Shown here: piece by piece, positions 23,539-33,830 of the stretch
Position numbering within the stretch: position 1 is the first letter of the stretch
How the letters are laid out: each line of letters opens with the position of its first letter
NCBI RefSeq assembly: GCF_022539665.2
Contig: NC_081335.1
Span: 496,001 to 560,000, forward strand
DNA from: Daphnia carinata
Taxonomy: Eukaryota > Arthropoda > Branchiopoda > Diplostraca > Daphniidae
DNA length: 64,000 nt
Reading direction: 5' to 3'
Notes under the pieces: generated by a model
Database searches by the model: none
What the model was told of the DNA's origin: nothing
What the model saw: the letters and a program-made list of their open reading frames with translations, nothing else
Made by a program: the position numbers and the translations under genes

Positions 23539-24895
23539 TCACGATAGGCAGTGATCGTAGCCTCGAGGATTCAAGTTCTCGAACAGTGTGCCATTAGAGC
23601 ACCTGCCGTTGTGCACGTATTTCAACAGGTGTCGCTTGTCGCGAATTAACCAGGAGAGATGGCAATCGTCACAGACGAATGGATCTGTTTTGAAATAGTA
23701 TCTGTTAGTTCTGTCAAAGGTACGGACTATAAGCCAATATTTCAAATGAAATGATCAATCCTTCTTAACTGTTGTGCACGTAAAGGCCCGCCGTGGATGT
23801 GATGTAACTCATTTGTTGCAGCATGTCTTCGAAAACGGCCGAATCGAATCGAGTCAGCCAATTGAAGTCGAGATAAACGAGAGCTTCCGAGAAATCTCCT
23901 GAAAACAAATAACAAGATGAACTGACAACAAGAGTGGAAATGTCTTTCGAAGGAAATTCAACGTCTTTAGTTTTACCGTGGAAAGCACCTGGCTCGATGT
24001 CCGTCAGAACATTTTTAGACAAGATAAGGAAGGCGACGCGAACGTCTTGACTAAAGGCCAGCGAACCTTTCGGAATTGTGCGGATGGCATTTCCGAACAA
24101 ATTGACGTAGCTCAGCCTCTTGAACGAGCTGACGTTGTCCGGGATGCGCGTCAATCGATTCTCCCACAAACTGAGTTGTTGTAGAGTTTCGTTTCCAGTT
24201 GGCGATGAGGCAATCGAATTCACTAGTTTATTCACCGAATGATCTCCTAGCTGAGTTCCGTCCAAGAAAAGAGATTCCAACAGAGGCAATCGATCAGCGA
24301 TTTGATTCCAGTACTGAAAATCGAGGCATTCGTAAATTCTCAACGATCTGAGACGGGCGAGAAAGGCCATCGCTGGGAATCCTCCAAAACGAATGGAACG
24401 TGTAATACTCAGACTTATTAATCGAGTACTATCAGCCAGGAAATCGAAATCCAGCCGGCTGAGGTCGCATCCAGCCACTTCGAAATGCCCGATGTGATGC
24501 AGCGATGAACGGAAAGCATCCGGATGGATTTCCAATTGCAAAGGGCCAGCCATGGAGGTGCAATTGATTGCGATTCGATCGACGCTTTTGCCATTCAGCA
24601 AATCGGCTGGTATCTTGATGATGTCACTAGACTCGCTCTCGGTGGCCAAGGAGAGCAAATCTAGCCAATAAATGTGTCTAACCTTTGTGCGATTGAGAGC
24701 TTTGGAAACGTCGAGAGCCGTAACGGATAGCTTGTCGTCGACGGCACTTCCGCAATGCACAACCAATCCGTAAGGTTCGTAAATCTCACAGACACAAGGC
24801 GAATAATCGTTACAGACGAAGGCATCGCGTGACGTGTAATGTCGCACGATAATGAGAGCGTCCATGGTCAAGACGAGAAACAGAATAAACAGCAT
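23539..24895 (-). CDS. Secreted leucine-rich-repeat protein C (397 aa)
   Basis: Coding exons: 23977-24895, 23770-23898 and 23539-23684, 398 codons in frame. The start at 24895 (MLFILFLVLTMDA, signal peptide) lies directly after a good acceptor (TTTGTTTTACAG), so a 5'-UTR intron is likely. An upstream in-frame ATG at 24934 would fall in that intron. The protein has an LRRNT-like cap (CNDYSPCVCE), the family signature IPADLLNGK shared with LRR A, LRRs (ENRLTRIPDNV, LFGNAIRTIP) and an LRRCT (NPFVCDDCHLSWLIRD). It lacks the chitin-binding extension of protein B. It is probably extracellular. Confidence 0.87.
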
Positions 24896-27213
24896 CTGTA
24901 AAACAAACCGAAAGCAAACTGTATAACGGAGCACTATGTCGCCACATGTCTTCTTATGCGGGCTAAAAACCTACCACAAGAAGTTTGGATTGGATTCAAC
25001 GGGTTGAGGGTTCAGTTCCTGCGTACCTACTGTGCCATGGTTGATGTGCGACTCTTGTAGTGCAACATGTCGAGCGAATGGACGAAGGGGGTCGTCCGCA
25101 CGAAAGTAGTGACTATGCAGGTTTTTTTTTGAACAACAGAAACAAAATGCCGCGCGATGAGCTTATCCTTCATGTCCAATTGGAAGCTATTAAGACGTGA
25201 CTGGAGGCATCGACAGACGGTTTACGTCACCGTATATACGTTCGCGAGCGAATTTCGTCGTGATCTTTGAGCTTCGTTATCGTTTCAACTGTAATTTCTC
25301 TCAAGTAGTAGCGCTGTTACAGGATATTAAAGCACAACGACTTTGTTTTGAACCTTTCCAACTTGTTGCCGGCGACAAGAAAAGGAGGCGATGCGAATCG
25401 AACTCTAAGCCCACGGAAACATTATCTTTTAGAACGAAAATAGATGGGGGAGACTTATCTGCATAGGTCGAATGGGCATAATTGAAAATGCCAACAACAC
25501 GCCTCTCGAATTAGTGTTGCACGATTGACACAGTGATATGACAACTCAAAGAGTTCATGCGATACGACGCGGAATGCTGAAAGTTCAATCACCTCAAGTT
25601 GGGATGTAATTCTATTTTTGAAATGGGCACACATATCATGAATCAAATTTATGCCACCCACGGCGTAGTCATAACACAAACGTCCTTAAACTTGCTGTTT
25701 GGGGCCCTTTCGCCCTGCGTTTGTATGAATCGTTTTCTTATGCAATTGGCACTACGACATTACGTAGTGCTACGCGATACGCGCGCGCATTCTCTCAGAA
25801 ATCGAAGAAGCTTGAACGAGATTTAAAGAAAATATGTGATAGCTCGACAGACTAAAAATGCCGAATACTCGTAAATCGCTATGCTTATAGCTGAGTATAA
25901 AGTGTGACCGCATAGCTGACCGCGGTATCGTACTCAAATTAAAACAAAAAGGTCAGAGTATTACCCCCGGGAGGATGGAGTACGCGGTAATCTTGAATAC
26001 ATAATGCAAAAAAAAAAATTTGAGATCAAATCAGCATACGTACTGAAAAACGACTCTCGTAATAATACAAAAAAACAAACAAAACAATAACATGAATCAT
26101 TTCTAAAATAGATTTTAACACCAAGTGTCAAAAACGTTAGACGTTACGTATTCCATACCACCGATCTTCGGGAGGGGTCAACTCATTTTCCTTGGCTATT
26201 GCAGTACCGTTTAAAGTACCATGTCCTATCAGTCTTCAGCGTTCTCAGGGTATTACTTGGTAAAGCAATAATGACGACCTTTTAGCCGCGAGGTTAAAGC
26301 GAAAAGTGGGTCAATCGTATACCACTGGTATCTTGTTATCTTCCTCCGCGCTTGGTTTTCACAAGAACTCTTCACCTATTTGACTTTTGTTTTAAAACAT
26401 CCAGTAGCAGCATCGCAGTTTGTGGGCGATGGTGAAAGTCTTGTCGGCCAAAATAATTGAGAGAAAGCGATACGTCAACAAACATTGGGCTGTTATCGTT
26501 TTTTGTTTTTAGTTTTCGGTGTTTCACGTTGGCACTGCAGTTTGGTCGTATTCGTCGGTGACCGATCGTGTTGAACATACGAGGGCATTGAACTCGATGG
26601 GAGGTGAATAAGTGGGCGTTGTTGACGTAGCCGGTACGATGTCGGTGGGTTGCTTTGCTGACGTGAACGCAGTTCTGCTCGCCTGCGCCATCTCGCAAAT
26701 CCCGAACGATAGCCACTGTTTGTTTTGCAATGAGGAAAAAGTAAACACTTTGAGCGTACGATCAAATTTCTCGTTGTTTTAACGAGATAGGGTTACAAGT
26801 TGAACCCAATTTCTCAGAACTTCCTGTGTTTTTCTAAGAAACTCTCTTGCTGCATGTGCAAACGAAGAGACGGGGAAAACCAACAGTGCTGAATCGCCAT
26901 TCCTTTCAACGCTTTCTCTACACGGACACTACGTTTTCTACCAATAAAGTTTCATTTCGTCAAAAAGATTCATTATGTAACAGCATTTCGAGTGCGTCTT
27001 ATCCTAATTGCACGCAGGATTTTGCTTGAGGAAAGGTACGTTCGTATCAGCGCATTAAATCACGTTTTTTGTACTGTTTGAAAATCTCTAAGTTCGGGAA
27101 TTATTTAAATAATAAACACTTCATTGCAAAACAGTGAGGCAAACTCAACTTAACCATCGGTTGTTCATTCAAACAGTGTTGGATACTTACATCATTGTAA
27201 CCAATCGACGAAA
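24896..27213. other. Long intergenic region without a supported gene
   Basis: Both strands were read. Open frames at 25197-25826 and 26372-26765 overlap in several registers and show no leader, domain or splice logic. No tRNA-like cloverleaf or repeat was recognised. Confidence 0.5.
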
Positions 27214-27731
27214 ATGATACATTGTCGGACAGCTATGACGGTTTTCTTGTGTGTCTTGGTTGCATCTTTAGCTTCGTGTGTACGTCAAGAACGGCTAGAG
27301 ATCTGCGGGAGTTGAAATTCGCGTTGGGAATCGCAGTTGCAGTTAGTCTTGCAATTACGAAATCGTGTAACTGGGTGTCTTTTCAGCTATTTCGAATTAT
27401 CTGACCCTCTTTTGGAGACCTCACGTTTCTGTTTCGTGACCAGAAGCAGCAACATCATCGATTCGATTTTGCAAGACCATCAGCTTCTACCATTTTTCAA
27501 AAGTCAATCCTCGGATTTTGGCCCCAAATTCTATCTGTTATGGGTTGGTTTCAAATCAGATAAAAGTTAGCTGAAGAGAAAGTATAGTTATCGTTTTTGT
27601 TATTGGCGTTGATGTCCACAGTTTTGGTGAACGATTCGGTATCGACCGGGGTGGGTGGAGCAAATTTGGAAAAGGATGAACGCACGATGGCCTCGTCAAA
27701 TGCCTTTAGAGTTTTTCAACCAATCGAATGA
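27214..27731 (+). CDS. Possible small secreted protein, three exons (116 aa)
   Basis: Candidate exons are 27214-27275, 27387-27565 and 27622-27731, which join to 117 codons in frame. Exon 2 follows a strong acceptor (GGGTGTCTTTTCAG) and exon 3 follows TCCACAG. Donors (GTGTGT, GTTAGC) are weak. A signal peptide begins at the second methionine (MTVFLCVLVASLAS). The rest has no family that I recognise. A WVGF segment recalls C-type lectin-like domains, but the cysteines such a domain needs are absent. Frame consistency across three exons is the main support. Confidence 0.35.
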
Positions 27732-28152
27732 GAGCTAACATTTTATGACAACTTTTCTGGAGACAAAGCATACTGACATGAATTTACTGGATCACTGCGA
27801 TACGCAATTCTTCAAGTAATAGAACTACTGTTTCATTCTTGCTTTGCATTCAATTCTCTCAAACAACAAGATTTGTTTTGCAATCAAAGAAAAAAGCTTC
27901 GTCTGCTAAATTATCTTTAATCTAAAGGCGTCTCCTACGTACATTGACCCAATTAACTGAAATTTTGCGAGGAAATTCTTTATCTTACTCCCATAAGCCC
28001 CTGAACCCCTTGGTGATAACTGAATCTCATCTTTAACGAAAATGAATTCAAGGTAACCTACAAATACATTGGCTTAACGTATACAGCTAGGCAATTATCT
28101 CCATTTTGAAATGTGAAATGACGATAATCAATTTTCAATTCAAACAGGTTTC
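27732..28152. other. Intergenic spacer
   Basis: No gene or repeat recognised. Confidence 0.5.
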
Positions 28153-28590
28153 TTAAGACTCACCATTTTTACATTGAGGATTAAAGATACCCATCAGATA
28201 TTGGAGCTCGATGTGATGCCCAACAAGATGGAATGTACTTACAATTGATTGGTTAACTTGATCTTCGGCCGAAACACGACACAATTCAAGAGAAATGGAC
28301 ACATAACTTTGAGGAATCACAGGGTAGTTAACTGACAAAAGCAAACGATCCCCCTTACTGTTATCGTCACGCAGGATCAAATTCGACTGCTCTATCTGGC
28401 TTGAGAGGCAGACAAGCCAAGTGTGATCCACCTGTCGGCCGATCCTACATTCATTTGTGGCCTCGCCACAACACCTTAATCGCATAAAATAAATGTACAC
28501 AAACACTTTCATTTGCGCTTGCAGGTTGCTCTTTCTATTTTGATATAGGCGGTGAGCCAGCCAATGTAAACCGATAAGCAAAACCAACAT
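28153..28590 (-). CDS. Open frame of unknown function, possibly secreted (145 aa)
   Basis: An uninterrupted frame from ATG 28590 with a hydrophobic start (MLVLLIGLHWLAHRLY) and five cysteines. A strong donor-like GTAAGT occurs inside it at 28242-28237, so the real gene may be spliced there, with the C-terminal part of the frame being intron. No downstream exon could be fixed. It lies between the small plus-strand candidate gene and the tandem 151-residue pair. No family is recognised. Confidence 0.25.
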   Translation of the reverse strand: MLVLLIGLHWLAHRLYQNRKSNLQAQMKVFVYIYFMRLRCCGEATNECRIGRQVDHTWLVCLSSQIEQSNLILRDDNSKGDRLLLSVNYPVIPQSYVSISLELCRVSAEDQVNQSIVSTFHLVGHHIELQYLMGIFNPQCKNGES

Positions 28591-28700
28591 CAATGTACTG
28601 TATGATTGGCTTTCATCGGTCTGCCGTTATACATAAAACATTTGTTAACAAAGCCTCCATGGTGGTAAAGTGAACGAAGTCGTCAGATGTTTTACTTCTA

Positions 28701-29247
28701 TTACTGACTTAACCAAACCCTAGTACAATTCTTCATGCTGTTCACAAAAGCTCTGCGCATGAAGCGACTGGGAAATGACCTATCGCACTGCACCAAAACA
28801 TTGGCGACAGAAGTTGGAAAGCCATTGGGTCTAGGTCCGTTCAACTGCACCTGTAAATTACGCCAACGTTTACCATTTCTTTCAAACCCTCCAGAAGGAT
28901 CTTGCAGGTCGATGCGAACGTTTGCGTGCTTTATGAGTGTTCTTCGGTTCTCAGCACACGAAAATGAATCCCTTTTAAAATCTGCTATAATAATTTCACC
29001 GTCCCTGCGCTGCGCGCGGCTGCCACGGACATCCACCAGCCTACTAAATCTCGCACCGCAATCCTCCACGGGATCCTCTTCAAAGTTGAATCCTTTTTGA
29101 AAAAAAAAAGAAAAGAGAAAGGTGATGATTTTGAATAAAAATTCAATAAAATAATTACAACATTATTAAATAGATTTCCTTACGCTGGCTGCGGCATTCT
29201 GGGGCGAGAACACAGAAAATGACGAAGAATACCAGATAGTTGTTCAT
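28701..29247 (-). CDS. Small secreted protein, tandem copy 1 (151 aa)
   Basis: Two exons: 29184-29247 (MNNYLVFFVIFCVLAPECRSQ, signal peptide) and 28701-29092, 152 codons. The mature protein has a conserved cysteine set (EDCGARFSR, FSCAEN, VQCDRS, NCTRVWLSQ) and basic stretches (RGSRAQRRDGE, FERNGKRWRN). The exon-2 acceptor follows a long T tract. No known family is recognised. Length and gene structure are identical to the copy at 29758-30308. A TATA-like CTTAAAAG lies near 29298-29305. It is likely an extracellular basic protein. Confidence 0.72.
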
Positions 29248-29305
29248 CTTGATATTGCTGTCAAACGACTGGTGCTTCGAAATTGCACCCCCCAGGCTTT
29301 TAAGC

Positions 29306-29757
29306 GACTTGTTTAGGCTTATTTTAACTAGGTGTTTAGTTGGGGGAAAACATTTTTCTCCCTCTCGTTTCAGATTATTCTGCTACATTACAATATTTAT
29401 CAGGATTGGTTGCGGTTAATCAAAATTCCGTTCTAGTGGGAACTAAACCGGATTTGGGTTTCCCTCTCCGTTGTATTCTGATTTGCATTGCTACAAGATT
29501 AAACTGCGATTACCGCTGGCGAAATGAAATTTCCCGCCAACAATGTTCTCCGATTTTTCAAAAAAAAACAAATAAAAAAGACAAATTATCAAGAACTAAA
29601 TTCACATCCTTTTTCCCACGCGCAGCAGCGAGTGGTAGGATTAAAATTTCTGGGTTAATGAACAAATTGCAATTCATTTACTTGTTGTCCAGTGAATTCG
29701 TTTATGCTTAGCCAATCGATAATATAGCAATACATTGAATAATTTTTTTTTTCATTT
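29306..29757. other. Spacer between the tandem small secreted genes
   Basis: It holds the upstream region of copy 1. A plus-strand frame at 29340-29711 has no leader or domain and looks accidental. Confidence 0.5.
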
Positions 29758-30308
29758 TTACTGACTCAGCCAAATCATAGCACATTTGGTCATGCTGTCC
29801 ACGAAAGCTTTTCGTACGAGGCGAATAGGAAATGTTTTATCGCACTGCAATAGAACCGTGGCCACCGTGGATGGAAAGCCATTGGGTCTAGGTCCGTTCA
29901 ACTGCACCTGTAAATTACGCCATCGTTTACCATTTCTTTCAAACCCTCCAGAAGGATCTTGCAGGTCGATGCGGACGTTTGCGTGCTTTATGAGTGTTCC
30001 TGGTTTCTCAGCACACGAAAATGAATCCCTTTTAAAATCTGCTATAATAATTTCACCGTCCCTGCGCTGCGCTCGGCTGCCACGGACATCTACCTGCCTA
30101 CTAAATTTGGCACCGCAATTCTTCACGGGTTCCTCTTTAGAGTTGAATTCTTTTTTGAAGAAAACGAAAAACAAAATATGATACACGATAAAAGTATTTT
30201 TAATAGCAATTGAAAGGTAGTTAGACATTGTTAAGTTTGCTTACGTTGACCGTGGCATTCTAGAGCGAAGATGCAGAAAATGGTGCAAAGGAGCCAGTAC
30301 AGATGCAT
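29758..30308 (-). CDS. Small secreted protein, tandem copy 2 (151 aa)
   Basis: Two exons: 30245-30308 (MHLYWLLCTIFCIFALECHGQ) and 29758-30149, 152 codons, the same exon lengths (64 and 392 bases) as copy 1. Central residues such as DGEIIIADFKRDSFSCAE are unchanged between the copies, while the signal peptide and C-terminus vary. This argues that the mature core is under constraint. A TATA box (GGTATAAAAAAAG) lies near 30383-30391. The function is unknown. Confidence 0.72.
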
Positions 30309-30391
30309 TTTTTTTTAGAAATGATTATTCTGATCAGCCTTAACAGACGGCGATTAGTGCTTCTAAACTGCAAAGGTCGCTTTTTTTATAC

Positions 30392-30900
30392 CAATCGATC
30401 CAACTTAGCAATGACGTACCAGATTTTGGTAATCATGTTCTGCTTGCTTTTGCACGTACTGATTGGCTTTCGTAGCTAACACGCACTTGTTTCGTTCTAT
30501 TTGCATTAATCGTGTCCTTTTAACAAACACTTGTGAAAATAGGCAATTAAAATAACGTCTAATATGCTACACGTTTGCTTTAGCTAAACATATATAACCA
30601 CAGATGGAAATTTAATTACATTTCTTCCACCTAAATGGAATCTTTTGGCAGCTGTCAGCTGGACCAACAGCTCACTGAATTAGCGTTTGTGAAACTAAAC
30701 GAATTCCCCATGTCCCTGAAAAAAGACCCTGTTGCCTAAAGTCTAGCTTTAACTACATGTAACATTGTGGACACGCATGACTGGAACACGTACTAGAATT
30801 TAAGATACAACCATTAAATAAGAACTGATGTCTATCTAGCTTAAAGAACGTAGTCCTAGGGAATTAAAATAAATAATGGAAATGGGGGCATGACATCTAA
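30392..30900. other. Intergenic region without a recognisable gene
   Basis: No domain-bearing frame or repeat seen. It contains the upstream flank of the small secreted copy 2 and the 3' flank of the DEG/ENaC gene. Confidence 0.5.
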
Positions 30901-33141
30901 TTAGATTTTTTTTTGGATGGGAAGAAGAAAACTAAATCTAATCCATTTGCGCCGACCAAAGCGCTGACTCTCTTCCAAAGATTTCTTCCCTTTTTTAGCA
31001 ATTTTAATTTGACGGTCTCCCGAAATTGATTGGCGATTCGATCGAGACCACCGACACCAGCTGAAACAGAAGACAAACGCTTCGACCAGAGTCACCATAC
31101 TTGCTCCGAGAAACAGACCCAGGTTCCCACCCAAAATTCCTTTGAAAAAATGTCCATTAAACAACAAACTTTAAAGCTATTAACTTAAGCAAATGAATCG
31201 TACCGAGCCATTGGTTGATAGTCGGATAATGATTTACGAGTAAAGTTTGCGTGGAAGTCGGATAATAAAAATTAAGCGCCGCCAAATGTTTGCTATAGAA
31301 ATGCACAACTCATTGACGATGATGTTGGGAAATTATTTATCACGTGACTTACCTTTGATTAGATGAGATGGACCAGTTACCGAACAGCGAATGAGAGCCA
31401 AAATGCAAATCAGCATAGCTGGCTGAGAACTGGTATTTTTCTTTCCAACATTCGCTGACGCATTCGTCAAAGTGATCTGTTAACAAAGCGAATAAAATCG
31501 AATCAGATTGAATTTCTTGATAATATTAGACCTAGTTTGCAAAGCGTGTTGTACGATGATTGATTTCTAAAATTTTCTCTCGGATCTAAAAACCAGAGTT
31601 TCATCATCCGCGCAAACTCCAACAATTGCTGCGGTCGACATGGTGGTAAGTCTCCTGATAAATGAAACGATATCATTATGAAATAAGAACAGAAAAGCTA
31701 AATTATAAACCTGCGTAGGGTAAATTCACTAAGTAACAACTGACGGTTTGCGTGACGAGCTTTTGACGGAACGCATACTTGCAATTCGATTCCGTATACT
31801 TGCTGAAGCCGGGCACTAAATGGAGGTAACCATCCAGTTTGTCCCGAATGGCACAGACCTTTCTGGCCAAGATTGATCGAGCTACTTCCTCGTCATTGAT
31901 CTGAGAAAATTAGAAAGCATAATAATTGCTATTACGGGTTCAAAATGACATGCGTGTACAATCGTCTTGGAAACGGCCAGTGAAGTCCAGAGGCCAAAGC
32001 GGCTCAGATGTTTCTCCGCGAGCAAAGCCACTGTTGGATCTGTCCACTTGTCACTAGCTGAAAATGTGATTCCCCTTTGATTAGCCATTATCGGATTCAC
32101 AATCGAGTTGTCCAGTTCTACGATTCAAAAAATCATAGCATAACAATTGGAAATTTCTTGTGCGTGAATTGCTAAAACGCACCCCGTGAATCCAGAACAT
32201 CTCTAACCAAGACGACAAAGCCGAACGTCATGGAAGGAATGTGCTTTTTGGAACGCCACAGAAAAGAAAATTATTCTGAAAATTGAATGCATTTAGTTAT
32301 TAAAAATATACTTGGATCAACGGCGGGGCGTGGAGAGTAGTGACGCAAGCACCACTCGTTGAAATAAAACTGCCTGACGGGAAAAACTTGGAACAACAAT
32401 CGACGCTGTTCGCGTAAATGCCCGGTGAAATACAACCAGCAATGATATCTTCGCATCTAATTTAAGATCTAATCAGATTCACTTTAAAGCGTAAACTCAT
32501 TCAAACACCGATTATACTTGAGCAGGGCCCGCTGAATGATCTCGTTAAAGTCGCTGATGTTATTTCGATCGAGTATGTCGTTGAATTTGGATTCTAACTG
32601 ACGTTGTCTTTGTTCATCCTGAAGAAGAACAGGTGAAACGACAAAGAATGATGTCGAAAGGGTCAGATACGAAACCATTTCGGTATCCACAAATCCCATT
32701 TCTATTAAGGATGTCATTATTAGTGGAATGAAATAACATTCGGTAAGATTTTAAATGGATAATTTTACCTGCTAGGATCGTGAGGTTGAATGTGCTGGAA
32801 GTGCAGATGTGATATTTGGGATGTTCGAACCAGTTAGCTGTATTCGATTGCAATAACATTTCGCTGTTGCCGGCCATGTCCACGAAAGATAAAGTCGAGA
32901 AGTAAGTAGAGACGGTCGTAAGGACAATCCCAATAATGAACGTGAATTTCCAAATAACTTTGACGAATGTTGGAGCCGATTTATCACCAAGACGAGCCAC
33001 AGCAGCGCAAGTGGATACTCTGATGAATTCGGTCCAGCGTTTCTTCATTGCGGATGTATTGGATTTCGGATGGACTTCGGTTAGTTGTACACAAGTTTGT
33101 CGGTGAAAGCGTTGGGGTGCTTCTACCCTTTCCTTCAACAT
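30901..33141 (-). CDS. DEG/ENaC (pickpocket-like) sodium channel subunit (561 aa)
   Basis: A trimeric amiloride-sensitive cation channel family at the plasma membrane. Exons: 32769-33141, 32518-32701, 32312-32456, 32183-32243, 31960-32117, 31711-31900, 31532-31654, 31353-31476, 31204-31292, 30901-31139, which join to 562 codons. TM1 is about residues 50-72 and is followed by HICTSSTFNLTI. The cysteine-rich ectodomain shows CEDIIAGC, DCCSKFFPSGS, SGACVTTL and DECVSECWKEKYQFSASYA. TM2 carries the hallmark GGNLGLFLGASMVTLVE (Gly-Ala-Ser selectivity-filter region), and a basic cytoplasmic tail follows. The N-terminal His-Gly gating motif common in the family is not evident before TM1. The exon 7 donor (GTCTAA) is weak. 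A TATA box is present upstream. Confidence 0.88.
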
Positions 33142-33196
33142 GGTTGACACTGAGAAACTGAACTCGTTAACGGCTTAGTTAAGGTTTTTTTTTAAA

Positions 33197-33203
33197 CTTT
33201 ATA
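33197..33203 (-). promoter_or_regulatory. Probable TATA box of the DEG/ENaC gene
   Basis: TATAAAG on the minus strand about 56 bases upstream of the ATG at 33141. Confidence 0.45.
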
Positions 33204-33830
33204 TCAGAGAGTGTTGTTAGACGGGAGGTTTCCAGCCAGAGAAAAAAAAACAACACACTAGCGCTGATCCGGATCAAACAGATGCTCCCATCTGCTTCGT
33301 GCATTTGATCGGGCCTTGTTATTTTTCAATCTAGAGGTCATGAAAATGCAAGACCAGTCTTGTCATCCTTACTGTGCATATATCTTTTTACGTGCTCAAA
33401 TTTCATGGCGAGCAAAGTTATGTAAATTACAATAATTTCTACTCTTTCAAAAACTTGCGTGACGTCCTTCTCCAGCGATCACTCGTCACGTACTAAAAAT
33501 TCGATGGAGGAAAACTTCTCCTTCCCCTACTAGAAAAAACAGATGAAAATGAAACAAATGACGATCATAATGGTTACGTGCTTCAGGCCATAATAGGTTA
33601 CCTGTCCCTTACCCTGTGCCTTTGGGTCTCCTTACCTTCAGAATGCAATGAACTCTGTGAACCCCCGCAGGTCGTTTAATATCTGATCCCTTACTCCGTC
33701 TCAAAAATCCATGGTAAACGCCTCTCCAAGTTCACGTGTAGACATTAACATCCATTAGATAATTAGTTGTGCTCTGAAAGTCTGTCCAGACACAACGCGT
33801 TCAAACACTGAGCAACTTGCACGTCTCATC
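33204..33830. other. Divergent intergenic region
   Basis: It separates the minus-strand channel gene from the plus-strand cyanophycinase-like gene and may hold elements of both promoters. No gene is seen. Confidence 0.5.

Noticed and set aside
24896-24934. Start of LRR protein C at the upstream ATG (24934)
   Set aside because: A strong polypyrimidine tract and CAG stand directly before the ATG at 24895, so the upstream part is probably intron.
26372-26765. Possible minus-strand gene with three overlapping open frames
   Set aside because: No frame has a leader, domain or splice logic, and openness in three registers points to base composition.
27388-27565. C-type lectin domain in the 27.2 kb candidate
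   Set aside because: Only a WVGF-like string fits. The conserved cysteines and WND-type motif are missing.
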